Origin: Ulva prolifera | Taxonomy: Eukaryota; Chlorophyta; Ulvophyceae; Ulvales; Ulvaceae | DNA: 64,000 bases | Assembly (NCBI GenBank): GCA_023078555.1 | Contig: CM041200.1 | Span: 8,889,528 to 8,953,527 of the forward strand | Direction of reading: 5' to 3' | Shown here: piece after piece, positions 1 through 10,506 of the stretch | How positions within the stretch are numbered: position 1 is the stretch's first letter | How the letters are laid out: each line of letters starts with the position of its first letter | The notes under the pieces: generated by a model | Seen by the model: only the letters and a program-made list of their open reading frames with translations | Databases searched by the model: none | What the model was told of the DNA's origin: nothing | Translations under genes and position numbers: made by a program

Positions 1-536
1 GCCCATGGGGCGGTAGACGTAGCCCTCGTAGCCCTCATCTTCGTATTGGCCGTTCCCTTCGCCCTGGCGGTGATGCTTCCTGGGGCTGTACGCGCTGCCC
101 TCATAGCCCTCATCCTCCTCCTTGTCCTCCCACCCGTGCTTGTTCGTCCCTTTGCCCTCTGCACCGAAACGCGTGGTCGGAACGGAATGATGGGTCACCC
201 GACAGGCATGATCACATCACAGGACCAGCAGCTGATCCGTTCTTCTGCGTCCATGTGCAGTGTGTGTCAAGGGCGGTGCACATGTCGGTTGGCAATCTCA
301 TGCAGGACAGTGTGCTAGGTAATGCTGCAGCCGGGGATGTTTTTGTGCTGTCGTGTCCGCGCCCGTCTAATCATCTAAAACATTTAGTATAGAAGGGGCA
401 CACCGTGCTTGTGGCTGCTGATGTAGTTGTGGCTGCGCAGGCCACGACCGATGCCGGTGCTGGCTTCGGCCAGCGACGCTGCAGTGGCCTGCTCTGCCAC
501 AGCCAAGGGCCCGGCGGCAAGCAGCCTGGAGACCAT
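1..536 (-). CDS. Tyr/Gly/Glu-rich secreted protein, partial, possibly decaying copy
   Basis: Two exons are inferred on the minus strand: 536-404 and 158 to beyond base 1, joined across a 245-base intron (403-159, GTGTGC donor, TTTCGGTGCAG acceptor). Exon 1 reads MVSRLLAAGPLAVAEQ..., a short signal-peptide-like start, then a His/Ser-rich stretch. Exon 2 is rich in Tyr, Gly, Glu, Lys and His (EDEGYEGYVYRPMG near the edge). It is a paralogue of the gene at 4689-5279: the shared AVAEQ.AA.SLA segment and the 5' flank align. The conserved start codon of the paralogue (MLKCF) survives here at 562 but is in another reading frame, so either translation starts at the downstream ATG (536) or this copy is frame-shifted and decaying. 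A 5'UTR intron acceptor (GTGCAG ending at 592) is shared with the paralogue. No known family recognised; extracellular location is inferred from the signal peptide. Confidence 0.5.
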
Positions 537-839
537 CTGACTGCTGGGAAACACTTGAGCATTGTGGCAGTGCTGCTGAACCAGACAAGACCTGCACAGC
601 GACAGTATGATCAGCAATAGCCCTCGGATCACCAATGGGCCTGCGGTGGGGGACTGCCACATCTGCAGCTGCTGCATCACCCGGGGCGCCGCAGCCAAAA
701 GGCAATGAATATAACATGACAGATCAGCGAGTGCACTGTCCAACATGTGATCACGTCAATTGTAGTACTAGCTGTTGCATTCCCCGTTGATGTGCAGATG
801 TACATGCAGTAATCGCAAACACAGCGACAACAACAGCAT

Positions 840-865
840 CCCCCCCCCCCCCCCCCCCCCCCCCC
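840..865. repeat. (C)26 homopolymer tract
   Basis: Uninterrupted run of 26 C on the plus strand, in the inferred 5' intron or UTR of the Tyr-rich gene ending at 536. One of about eight such tracts in the window. Confidence 0.95.
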
Positions 866-1009
866 GTTCAGGTCAGCCTGGTTCCGAAGTCTGGAAAGTC
901 TCCATGCGGCCACCAATGCAGTCGCTGTCTACGCGAGAGTGGATGTAGGGGTGAGGCTGGAACCCTGTTAGCTGCAGCAACGGATGGACACGAATAAACA
1001 TGTATGATT

Positions 1010-1430
1010 CAGGACACCTGCACATCTTGCCAGGACAGGGTAGAGAGGACGCAACACCCTGGGCGGTTATGAGGGGTTGATCGTACAAGGAAGGAAGCCC
1101 GGTTAGGTCTGCCAGTGGCTGCACTGGCTGCACGTGGCACGTGTGCTTGCGGAAGGGCTAGGCCGTCTGGGCGGCAGGCTCCGACGAGGAACACGCGATG
1201 GTCGATGCAGTGTGGAGATTGACTTGCGCACGCTGTATATATAGCTTTGTGCCATGCGCATGGTCGCGACAGAAGTCTTGCGGTATCACTGCAGAGGCGG
1301 TGGGCGGACACGAACGCCGCCGCACAGTTGCATTGTCACAGCACCGCAGCTGGTGCGTGCGTGCGAGGCTGAGACCAGCGCACACCTTCGGTATCGCAGC
1401 CCTGGTTGACCTGCGGCCGCTTGATGTCAA
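1010..1430. repeat. 5' flank of Tyr-rich gene, duplicate copy 1
   Basis: This stretch resembles 6150-6530 in the same order. Shared blocks include TCAGGACACCTG, GCTTGCGG(A/G)GGGCT-like sequence, a TATA motif, GCGGACACGA and CGGTATCGCAGCCC.GGTTG ending at a NotI-like GCGGCCGC. Both copies sit 5' of a minus-strand Tyr-rich gene, so gene and promoter were duplicated together. Confidence 0.75.
1233..1246 (-). promoter_or_regulatory. TATA box of the Tyr-rich gene 1
   Basis: Reading the minus strand, GCTATATATACAGC lies about 700 bases upstream of the start codon. The equivalent spot in the duplicate (6350-6358) also has a TATA box. The distance fits a non-coding first exon and a 5'UTR intron whose acceptor is visible at 592. 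Confidence 0.5.
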
Positions 1431-1783
1431 GGTCCGGGCTTGAGTCGTCAGCTGCGGGCGCCAAAGTGGTGCATGATCCCCGTGCGTTCAATGCAAGGCT
1501 CGTGCTGCACCGTCGCCGCCCGCGGTACCTAGCGAGGTACCTAGCGAGTCGCTTTTGTTTCAGAAATGTAAACGATGGCAAATAGTCACAGCAGCTACCA
1601 CTCGCGATCGGGTGTATGTGTCCGGATTATCCTGATCCAGACCGCAGCTCCATGCATGATGCATGTGCATTGGCCAGCATTCTGCAGCTGCGTCCGACCT
1701 ATGAGTCATAGGAAACAGCACACCTGCTGTGTGCTCGCATCCAGGAATGTTAAACACACGTGTCAACTTGGTTCAACTTGGTT

Positions 1784-1852
1784 CGCGTTACAAAAGGGTG
1801 AATGGAATTCCTTCCTTAAGAAGAAAAACACCAAAACTGAATCTCACCCGAA
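1784..1852 (-). mobile_element. Short retroposon family 1, truncated copy
   Basis: Minus-oriented copy whose 3' end is the family's TTTTGTAA terminus. It is flanked by the direct repeat TCAACTTGGTT at 1773-1783 and 1853-1863, taken as the target-site duplication. About 69 bases of the roughly 130-base family consensus are present and diverged. Confidence 0.7.
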
Positions 1853-3151
1853 TCAACTTGGTTGTGTGGTTTGAGTATTGCCAGAGGTTGTGATTAATTG
1901 GCTTCTGGAACGGCTTTCCATGTGTCATGTTGCTAATCCATGTAGAAGTACCACATGGCCACAGTGTCAGTCCATGAATATGTACAGATGCAGCAACACA
2001 TGTGCACAGCACTATGCACAGCGACAAGCTGCAGCACTGCAGTTCTCACCTCTGGTGTGATGATACTTCACACTAGTAGGGACAGGGGACAGGAGAGTAC
2101 TGTCGAGCATGTTCTGACAGCTGTGTGCATCACACAGGACATCATGCAGCACATGTACAGTCTGGCAGTGGCGTGGAGAATTGTTGAGGTGCCTGGTGCT
2201 GACATCTGTCCCGGGGGTCTGGCATGAGTAGCCTGATTAGCCTGAACAGCCTGGGTAGCTGTGTAGCTGTGCGGAGTACATTCCATGCATACATCCCATG
2301 CTGCGAGGTATTCTTGCACAGGCACTCGTGCATCCCGAATATTGGGGCCTGATGACCCAACACTGCTGGCCAGGCACACCTTCAGAGGTTGTTCCCATGG
2401 CCAGCACCCCACCTGACCTTGGTGCACCTGACCTTGTCACGGAGCGAGGTGCACGGTACACGGTACACGGTCACGGAACATCACGTCACTGCGTCCCTCC
2501 CTGCGACTCTACAAACATTCCAGCACTCCCTGGAGAAGCTTGGAGTGCTTGTGTTCCCAGTGAACATGATTTAGGCCCTAATACTGATCTCCAGGGCCCG
2601 GTCCTATGCGGCAACAAGCTACAGCATGTTTAATCTCTGGAAGTGGTGTGTGACGATCACACAAGGAACAGAAAGGACACATTCTGTTGCATGGAGCTGC
2701 ACATGTCTCATACTCCATGCTGCCAGCCTGAGGTGCTCCTTGTCGGAAGGCTGCCGTACTCAAAGTCTGAGTTTGAGAACCTGAACCTGAAACGCTTTCC
2801 TCACAGCACGAAATCTTTTATGCTTGAATCTTGGCTGACGCTACAGTGTGCGCATGTAGGGCACGGATGGAGGGCCAGCCTGGGGCAGAGGGCATGCGGC
2901 GGCGGACGCAAAATCTACGGCAGCCCTCCGGATCCCTGAAGAGGGCCAGGATGCAGGCGGGCGGGTAGGCGGGCTGGGTGCCCATGTTCCCATCGGTGTG
3001 TTGTTGGCCATGCCCATGGTTGGTGCCCACTCTGCTGCCGCCCTGTGGCTTCCACACGTGTCAGCCATTGCCTCTGGCCATGTCGTGAGGTGCGTGCACG
3101 CACCGTGCATGCGCCCCTCTTTTACCTGACGCTTAGCACGCCTGAACGACA

Positions 3152-3152
<1 letters not shown>

Positions 3153-3185
<33 letters not shown>

Positions 3186-3198
3186 CCCCCCCCCCCCC
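3153..3198. repeat. Poly(C) tract, 32 + 13
   Basis: Thirty-two C, one G, thirteen C on the plus strand; the longest C tract in the window. Confidence 0.95.
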
Positions 3199-3537
3199 GG
3201 TGAGGTGATTACACTGGCATGTTGATCGGGTGTTCCTGGACTGATGTCATGGTACAGCAACACTGGTGCCTGGATGGAAGTGGACAGGCTTGTCCTAGGA
3301 CGAATGTTATGAAGATCACGGCGTCCATTGAGGGTGGGTGCTCGGGTTGCTTAAACAGTTCTGATTTGGCAACTGGCAAATTTGTTTGAAACCCAGTATC
3401 ACCTATGAATTTGTGCCAGCGACGTAACGTAAGCATTGTGCCGAGGGGGAATGTCAGAAAAACCATTGGCACGTTAAGGAGATCTCATGTGAGAAGCATC
3501 TCTTGATCGGCCTTGGCAGCATCAATTCTGTAGCGAC

Positions 3538-3621
3538 TGACTGTTGACTTTGTCATCATTTCATGTCTGAACTTTGCTTGACTGTTGACTTTGTCTTCAC
3601 CATTTCATGTCTGAACTTTGC
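3538..3621. repeat. Tandem duplication, 41/43-base unit
   Basis: Two adjacent copies beginning TGACTGTTGACTTTGTC and ending CATGTCTGAACTTTGC, differing by a small insertion in the middle. Confidence 0.9.
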
Positions 3622-4688
3622 CGTTGAACGAATCTAATTCAGCGCCGCCCCTACATTGCACAGCCAGGTCGCGCGCCGGTCAGGCTACGTTGCCTGGCTT
3701 GTATGTAGTGTCTTGCTCCCCTGTGAGGAGGTCTCTCTTCTGGCCACATGGTCATTGTTCAAGCTGCAGCAAGCAAGTAGACCGAAGCGCGGCGACATAG
3801 TTGTTTTGTTTTTGTGTTTTTTTCTTTGTTTTTTTTTACCCCTCGAAATTGATGATTGAGACAGCACCTGCCGGCAAACATCTGGAGCGGGTTTGTGGCT
3901 AACATCTGGAGTGGGTTTGTGGCTGCTTGGGGTACTAGGGCACACATGTGCGTGCACCAGTGCTGGGTCATCGGGCTCGCTCATATGTAACAGTTCCCCG
4001 AATATTCAGGTCTAGTGTCTCGGTGGCAGCCCTGGAAATGCTGCAAAACGACCCAACACTGCCATGCACCACTGCAACTCTGCAGACCGTGCACTGCGCC
4101 GGCACGAGAACAGCGGAGAGTCGTGGCAACAGTCTGATCATGACCCAACCACCTGCTGATCTTCACATGCATTGATACATCTTTCAAACTGATCTGTTGG
4201 TGAAATAAAAACAAATTACAGCAGCATGCAGCCCATGCCTCCCAGCACTGCAGGTCAGGCAGATCTACGCATCTGCCAGGATCAACGCATCTGCCAGGAT
4301 CACACCAGCCCACGAACCACCAAAAAACTAGATGGGAAGCAGTACACACCACCGCAAATCAACACATTAATCAAATTTCAGCAACATTCCACGACCAGTC
4401 GCTGCAGCACTGCCTCCTCTGCTGCCCCAGTCACGGGACACTCTCGCAGAGGCCATGGCGGGTGAAAATTTCCCCTCACCAGCCACACCCGTTTAATGTA
4501 CCAAATACAAAATAGTCATAGCGAGCGCGCATAGCAGGCCGCATGACCCAATGCGAAGGTCATACCACTAGCCCTTTCATGTGCGCTGCTGTGGCCCTTA
4601 TGCTCTTGCACCTACCGCACAGGTCAACTACCGTCACCCTCTCAAGGGCCTCGCAACCCTGGAATTCGAAGTGAGGTATGCATGTAGT

Positions 4689-5279
4689 CTAGTGGTACCG
4701 GCCGTGCTTGTAGTGCTTCTTGCCATGGTGCTTGTACTTCTTGTACTTCTTGCCGTGGTGCTTGTACTTGTACTTGTACCCCTCGCCCTCCTTGCCCTCG
4801 CCCTCCTTCGGGTAGTAGCCCTCCTTGCCCTCGTAGTGCTTCGGGTAGTAGCCCTCCTTGCCCTCCTTGCCCTCGCCCTCCTTCGGGTAGTACCCCTCCT
4901 TGCCCTCGTAGTGCTTCGGGTAGTAGCCATCCTTGCCCTCGTAGTGCTTCGGGTAGTAGCCCTCCTTGCCCTCGTAGTGCTTCGGGTAGTAGCCCTCCTT
5001 GCCCTCGTAGTGCTTCGGGTAGTAGCCCTCCTTGCCCTCGCCCTCCTTCGGGTAGTAGCCCTCCTTGCCCTCGTAGTGCTTCTTTGGGTAGTAATCCTTG
5101 TAGTGCTTCTTTGGGTGGTAATCGTAGTGCTTGTAGTAGTCTTTCTTGTGGTAGCTCAGAAGGTCGCGCCCGACGGCGGTGCCATCGGTATCGGCCGCCA
5201 GCGACGTTGCGGCGACCTGTTCGGCCACGGCCGAGGACCCGGCGACAAGGAGGGAGATGGCTGCGAAACACTTGAGCAT
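4689..5279 (-). CDS. Secreted Tyr/Lys/Gly repeat protein
   Basis: 196 residues in one exon. Residues 1 to about 20 (MLKCFAAISLLVAGSSAVAE) form a signal peptide. After a short spacer, residues 45-165 are repeats of an 11-residue unit, YYPKHYEGKEG (five near-identical copies) mixed with YYPKEGEGKEG. The C-terminus is Lys/Tyr/His-rich (KYKYKHHGKKYKKYKHHGKK). No cysteine follows the signal peptide. The composition resembles Tyr/Lys-rich structural or adhesive proteins that are cross-linked through tyrosine, but that is analogy only. The 5'UTR contains an intron acceptor (GTGCAG ending at 5315) matched in the paralogue at 1-536. Start chosen at the first ATG after that acceptor. An alternative upstream in-frame ATG (5426) would lie before the acceptor and remove the signal peptide from the N-terminus. 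Likely cell wall or extracellular matrix. Confidence 0.8.
   Translation of the reverse strand: MLKCFAAISLLVAGSSAVAEQVAATSLAADTDGTAVGRDLLSYHKKDYYKHYDYHPKKHYKDYYPKKHYEGKEGYYPKEGEGKEGYYPKHYEGKEGYYPKHYEGKEGYYPKHYEGKDGYYPKHYEGKEGYYPKEGEGKEGKEGYYPKHYEGKEGYYPKEGEGKEGEGYKYKYKHHGKKYKKYKHHGKKHYKHGRYH
4785..5085. repeat. 33-base coding tandem repeat
   Basis: Imperfect array encoding the 11-residue units of the Tyr/Lys protein; copies differ mainly by swap of HYEGKEG for EGEGKEG blocks, as expected from slippage or unequal exchange. Confidence 0.9.
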
Positions 5280-6149
5280 TGCGGAAGTTCTCAGAAAATT
5301 TTTGTCAACCAGGCCTGCACAGAAACGGCGTGGTAAGAAGCGAAACCCGCTTGTCGTCTGATGTGCCTGAGCTACGGAAGCTCTGCATCTGTAACTGGTG
5401 GAAATGCGTGGTCGCCATGGCCACATGCCATTGATCTTGTGCTACACATATGTGCAGAACTGAGTATTCTGTGGCCACGTGTGAACATGTTGGGTGTGGA
5501 GCTGGCTGCTGAAATAGTAGCCATGATCAAAGCAGCAACAGCATACTTTTGAACACAACAAATGTCAGCAACATCAAACTTCAAGGCAGCGCTTTTGCAT
5601 GAACAGCATTGTGGTGCATGCGGAATCTCGGGAGACTTTCATCTGAAAAGAAACGCATAGTAGCAGTAGTAGGAGTAGTGGTGTAGTACAAGCGCAGCTC
5701 GCTCACAGCCTTCAAGTTCATAGCCTTGAGGCATCACAAAAGTCTAGCCTGGGAGCAAGGCAGTCAGGAGGCAATTATGTATTATTGTACATGCCACCCA
5801 GCATGAATTACAGGCTGCACCAGGTGCATCATATCACCTGCTCTTCCGAACAAGAGCCTGTGTTAACCTGCAGGCCTGCTGGTAGCTGCAGGCTAGTCAA
5901 GCACCCCCCCAAGGTACAGCCAAACATGCCAGCTTGCACAGAGGTCAATTGTCAAAGTGCTGCAGATCATGGTGCATGCGCACTTGCAGTCAGTGTGAGT
6001 GCTCATCTAAGGGTGTGTACTCTGCTAGCAGCTGCAACAATATTCACGTGCCACCCACTAGTACTCTTCTAGATCTGTAGCACTCGTCTAGGCCGACTCA
6101 TACCATGGCCACTGGAACAAGCTGCATGTATGTCCACGGACAAATGCGG
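5280..6149. other. 5' leader and intron of the Tyr/Lys gene
   Basis: Between the start codon and the TATA box near 6355 only the 5'UTR and its intron are inferred. No ORF here looks real. Confidence 0.45.
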
Positions 6150-6530
6150 CAGTGTAGATCAGGACACCTGATCTTATGTTTTGAAGAGGACAGAACGTCT
6201 TGGGATGTTGTAAGGGGATGATCGCACCTGAGATGGGGATTGCTTGCGGGAGGGCTCGTCTCAGTACTGTAGTCGGAACTCAGAACTGCGTCAACATCGA
6301 AGGATGAGAGCAGCGGACGATCATTGTACCGATCAGATGTTCCTGCGCGTTTATATAGCCTTGCGACGTGCGCTTGGGCGCGCGATTTCTTTGAAGAGTC
6401 TTCGAGCTGGACAGCATCCACTGGCGGACACGATAGCCCCGTAGCCACACCCTCACGTCACGGCTGCTGGCGCATGCATGCGTGGCTACAGCTCTCGGTA
6501 TCGCAGCCCCGGTTGGATTGCGGCCGCGAT
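6150..6530. repeat. 5' flank of Tyr/Lys gene, duplicate copy 2
   Basis: Homologous to 1010-1430, as described there. Diverged by many substitutions and indels, so the duplication is not recent. Confidence 0.75.
6349..6360 (-). promoter_or_regulatory. TATA box of the Tyr/Lys gene
   Basis: GGCTATATAAAC on the minus strand, positionally equivalent to the TATA motif at 1233-1246 in the duplicate flank. It lies about 1.07 kb from the start codon, consistent with the 5'UTR intron. Confidence 0.5.
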
Positions 6531-6619
6531 CGAGCTTCGGGCGCTGGCGTTGACCTGATACTTGTGCATGCACGCCATGAGCACCCTCAAGCTCGTTTGC
6601 CACTCACGCCACAACGCGC

Positions 6620-8095
6620 GATCGGGCAGAAGGACATTCGCGGGCTTTGTCGCGGAGCCGCAGCCGCAGCGCCGGCCACGTCTGCTCGTCGTAAATCGTA
6701 CACGGCTCATTTACTCTTTGGAGATCATACCAGCACAAGCTTCGCAGCTGGCACACGGTCTAAGCACTCGGGTCCAAGCGGGCGAAGAACTTGGGATAGA
6801 TGTTAATATCCACATTCTGGCTTCGCGGCCTTGGCCACGCGGTAGCGGTGGCGGGATCTCCCACTCGAGTCCATAGAGCTCCGGCCAGCCACGGCATGCA
6901 TAATCGCGGATCGTTCATGGGCCACGCTGCCGTGGGCACACCGTTTGCCAGGTGGCCGTACGCGTACCGCTGTCTGTGCATGCATATCATGCAGCATGTT
7001 GCCCAATGCATGTGAGGCATGCATGGTATTGAAGAGGGGATTCAGGATAATCTAGATGCTGTGAGTCGTGGCTCTGTACTCCAACTGAGCAAGGGCTTCA
7101 GAAATTCCGCAAATTTGGTCCCAACATATTTCATTTCATCTGTGCAGGGTGGCACCAGAAGTGCAGCTCATATGTGTGGCACATGGCTGGGTGAGAGAGG
7201 GTGCACCATGGAGAGGGTGGAGAGGGTGCGTGTGTGTTACAAAGACAAAGTCAACTGCATGTGGAAGCTGTTCTGTGAGTGTGATGCAGGCTTGAGAGCC
7301 TGCCTGTTGCATGTGTGGGAGCTGGTCTGCGAGACCTCTTGTGCTCAATCATCTGCTTCAGCCCCATGCAAGCCTCTGTGATCATGTAGCAAGCACATGA
7401 GAGACATGCTTCCTGGGTTGATGTTGTTTGCTTGACTCAACTAAACATCCGACGAGGCCCTGTAGCAAGGTCCCTGTAGCAAGGTCGACATTCAACCATG
7501 ATGGTGTGGCGTGACTGTCATGTAACCAGCAACAACCAGTGCACTTTCTATCTCAGTACATGTAGCAAGCATGCTTGGTGGACCTGGACGTTGCTGCTGG
7601 GGTTGAGATAGGGGATAGGGGTCAGGATAAGGGATGTGCACACTGGCTCACAAGCATGAACTGATGTGTGAATGGGTCTCAGCAACCACAATATTGTATT
7701 AATAAAGCATGTTTCCACAAGCAGATCAAGCATAAAACCTTAATGAAGCTTCAAGGGATGCTGCTTCACTGAAGGTATGTGCTGGTAAAGAGTAAATCTA
7801 CTGGGATGATTTCCAGGTCTGCATGATTCCTCAGCGATACTGTGTACTTGTGAATTGTGAATATGGGTTACGCCATGCAACTATGCAGCTGGTCTGCTAC
7901 ACTTGTCCACGTCATAGCAGCTATCAGTACACTATGAGATCCCATGAGACATGGTCCATTACTCCATTGGAAGCCACTCTGTAGCTGGATTGAACATCAT
8001 GAACTCAGAAGGTGTGACAGGATAGTGCATTGGTCCAACTTGGAACAAACACAGCACAAGAACCTTGATCCAAATACTGCAGGTGCTGCTTCCAC
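6620..8095. other. Intergenic region, no gene seen
   Basis: ORFs up to 120 codons occur, but none shows signal peptide, domain motif, plausible splice structure or a paralogue in the window. Confidence 0.5.
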
Positions 8096-8109
8096 ACACA
8101 CAGCAGCTG

Positions 8110-8221
8110 GTGCGGGTGGCTGCCCTTGCGTGGGTGTGTTGCTGTCTCATTGCGTGGGGTGGGTTCCTCTGGTTGTTGCTCGCGGTGCTGCCTGCCTTGC
8201 TTGCTTTGTCCTTGTAACACG
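8110..8221 (+). mobile_element. Short retroposon family 2, truncated copy
   Basis: Ends in the family 3' terminus GCTTTGTCCTTGTAACAC. Direct repeats CACAGCAGCTG at 8099-8109 and 8222-8232 flank it. About 110 bases; 5'-truncated relative to the 323-base copy at 18068-18390. Confidence 0.8.
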
Positions 8222-8239
8222 CACAGCAGCTGTACCACG

Positions 8240-8276
8240 CCATCCGTCCGTCCGTCCGACTGTCCGTCCGTCCGTG
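8240..8276. repeat. CCGT microsatellite
   Basis: Imperfect (CCGT)n array immediately 3' of the retroposon copy at 8110-8221. Confidence 0.85.
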
Positions 8277-8386
8277 CGGCGGTCAATCCTGCACGCAGTC
8301 TCAGCCGCAGTCGCCTCCCACGTATTCAATAAGTTACAAAAGAGTCATCTCTCAAGAGCAGGGGTTGTGGTATGATGCGGGCCTTG

Positions 8387-8440
8387 AGGACGCGATCCTG
8401 CCGGACTGAGTTGTGCATGCGGTTGTAGTGTTCGTGTGTG
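8387..8440 (+). mobile_element. Retroposon family 1, 5' part split by an insertion
   Basis: Matches the 5' half of family 1 in plus orientation (GAGGACGCGATCCTGCCGG start). It stops abruptly where the family 2 copy at 8441 begins, so family 2 most likely inserted into it. Confidence 0.6.
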
Positions 8441-8750
8441 TGTTACAAGGACAAAGCAAGCGAGGCAGGTAGCACCGCAAGCAAGACGCACACCACGCAA
8501 CAAGCCACACGCAGCACACCCCAAAACACCCAGCACACCCCAAAACACCCACGCAAGGGCAGCACCCGCGCCGGCCACAGCCACACAGCCACACACGCCA
8601 AAGCCCACACGCCCACCCCCACCTGAACCCCACCCACCAGCCAGGCGCACGAGGCCCGGAAGCACAAGCAGCCAAGGCCGCCGAGCAAACAAACACTGAG
8701 ACCACAACAACAACCCCCAGCCCGGGGGCCTCCCTTAGCACAACCCCCCC
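8441..8750 (-). mobile_element. Retroposon family 2, near full-length, nested
   Basis: Minus-oriented: the 3' end TTGTAACA is at 8441 and the 5' end, CCTAGC-like then a C-rich run on the plus strand, is near 8735-8750. It parallels the 18068-18390 copy throughout, with small indels and a much shorter C tract. Confidence 0.75.
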
Positions 8751-8753
8751 AAA

Positions 8754-8900
8754 ACTTACAAAAGAGTGAACGGAAGAAGACAAACACCAAAACCGACTCT
8801 CATCCGAATCAACAGCAACACATACACACACGATCACACTATATATTGTCTTCTCCCGTTCACTCTTTTGTAAGTCTTCTCCCGTTCACTCTTTGTAACC
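8754..8900. mobile_element. Family 1 fragments, head to head
   Basis: A minus-oriented family 1 copy (8754 to about 8847) is followed by two short plus-oriented 3' ends, each ending CTCTTTTGTAA or CTCTTTGTAA (about 8850-8900). A complex nested site. Confidence 0.6.
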
Positions 8901-8955
8901 AGCCACAAAGTTTTTTGGGCCCTGGCACTGTCCCCTAGGTGGCCACGACACAGGT

Positions 8956-9137
8956 TTTACAGGATCCTGCAGGAGTGAACGGGCCCGTTCACTCCGGAGA
9001 AAACAAACACTGAACGGGAGAAAACAAACACTGAAACCGAATCTCATCCGAATCAACTTCAACACACACACACGAACACCACAATCACACCACAACCGCA
9101 CTCACAACTCAGTCCGGCAGGATCGCGTCCTCAAGGT
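8956..9137 (-). mobile_element. Retroposon family 1, long copy
   Basis: Flanked by direct repeats CACGACACAGGT at 8944-8955 and 9138-9149. Contains the full 5' end (GACGCGATCCTGCCGGACTG in element orientation) and an internal duplication of the GAACGGGAGAAAACAAAC block. Confidence 0.8.
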
Positions 9138-9577
9138 CACGACACAGGTAGGCTCACAGCTGGCCATGGATTCTGCAGCAATGAGGGCCATGCATGCATG
9201 CATGGCAATCAATGGTCGTTGGCAATTCACGGCATGAATTCGACCACGACATGACATGAGATCAAGGGGCGGCTGAGCCCAACCATTTGGGTCACGGAGA
9301 GCAGCAAAAATCAGGCACATGTCCAGCGACAAGTGTTTGTCAGTATTTGTTATGCGTCATGGAACGGTTCCATGCATATGCGCACTGCGAGTGCTAGTCG
9401 AAGTCCGTGCGGCTCGAGCACGGCGCGCCTGTGACCCGGCTGGGGCCGACCTCACCCTATATCACCAGGTGCCGCTCTGGAGGTGCTGGCTGCTTAATTT
9501 GCAAGATACTTCGTCAGAGGCTCGTGCGATATGCATTTCTGCGCCCGTCCACTCTTTTAAAACGTACTATTCGAACT

Positions 9578-9704
9578 TTACAAAAGAGTGAACGGGAGAA
9601 AACAAACACCGAAACCGAATCTCATCCGAATCAACTGCAACATACACTCACACACACACGAACACTACAACCGCACTCACAACTCAGTCCGGCAGGATCG
9701 CGTC
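9578..9704 (-). mobile_element. Retroposon family 1, type copy
   Basis: A clean 127-base copy with perfect 12-base target-site duplications, ACTATTCGAACT at 9566-9577 and 9705-9716. In element orientation it runs from GACGCGATCCTGCCGG to CACTCTTTTGTAA. No coding capacity and no clear pol III A/B boxes; mobilisation by a LINE that recognises the TTGTAA end is inferred. Confidence 0.9.
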
Positions 9705-9940
9705 ACTATTCGAACTCGTTTCGAGGCAGCGTGCGACCAGAGGCAGTCCGAGGTATAGCAAGCCCGGGTGCATGTTCAACGTGTTTCCACTAGCACGCGC
9801 TAATCTGAAAAGCAGTCAGCCATTCTTGAGTGCCTGTGCTGTCTCTGCATAGTTGAGTCGTGTCACACGACTCGCGTGCGGAGAACAGCAGAGGCGTCAG
9901 CTTCGACGACATACGCATCCGTGACGTATCTCGAGACAAC

Positions 9941-9999
9941 GGTTTCGGTTTCAGATTCGGTTTCAGTGTTTGTTTTCTCCCGTTCACTCTTTTGTAAAA
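9941..9999 (+). mobile_element. Retroposon family 1, 5'-truncated copy
   Basis: 59 bases ending CTCTTTTGTAAAA with perfect 14-base direct repeats TATCTCGAGACAAC at 9927-9940 and 10000-10013. The truncation is at the 5' end, as expected from target-primed reverse transcription. Confidence 0.9.
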
Positions 10000-10081
10000 T
10001 ATCTCGAGACAACCGCACACGTCCGCGGCACTGGCGCGCTCGCTCCTTCCATACCGCCCTTCGGCCATGGTGCACCAGATG

Positions 10082-10168
10082 TTACAAAAGAGTGAACGGG
10101 AGAAAACAAACACCGAAACCGAATCTCATCCGAATCAACTGCAACATACACTCACACACACACGAACA
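10082..10168 (-). mobile_element. Retroposon family 1, 5'-truncated copy
   Basis: About 87 bases nearly identical to the equivalent part of the copy at 9578-9704. Target-site duplication not clear. Confidence 0.75.
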
Positions 10169-10482
10169 CTCTGCATCCACCATATCTGAGAATCTGGACA
10201 CCTCGAAGCGCAGGTACGCACATCCCTGGCCCCATTTTTTGCCCTCGCGCGCGCGGTCAGTTGCAAGGTGCCATCTCGTACGTCACGAAAGTGTTTGGCC
10301 TCTCGACGCCGCCGCGGCGGCTGCATTACAAAGGCACGTACGGATGTGCGGGTGAGTGTATGGCGGCGCGATTGTGGACGTCATCGATGATATCACGTCC
10401 ACAAACGCGTCAGGGTGCACCTCACGAACGTGGACGCATCTGCAGCTTCCAGAAGGATATATCTCTTGTGTAAATTACAGAA

Positions 10483-10506
10483 GAGGGAACGGGCATAGAC
10501 AATCGT
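10483..10506 (-). mobile_element. Family 1 variant, 3' end only
   Basis: In element orientation TGTCTATGCCCGTTCCCTCT then TCTGTAA. The same variant occurs at 18595-18620 (plus), pointing to an older subfamily. Confidence 0.5.

Larger units (their letters stand above)
1870..4688. other. Intergenic region, 2.8 kb
   Basis: No gene could be supported on either strand; ORFs are short and unlike the GC-rich exons elsewhere. It holds a C tract (3153-3198), a 41/43-base tandem duplication (3538-3621), a T-rich stretch (3804-3838) and a 17-base tandem repeat GCATCTGCCAGGATCA near 4270-4305. TGTAA on the minus strand near 4214 could be the poly(A) signal of the gene at 4689-5279. Confidence 0.6.

Noticed and set aside
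4581-5336. 251-codon plus-strand Leu/Val-rich ORF that looks like a membrane protein
   Set aside because: It is the antisense shadow of the Tyr/Lys repeat gene; the Leu/Val pattern is the complement of the repeated Tyr/Lys/Gly codons.
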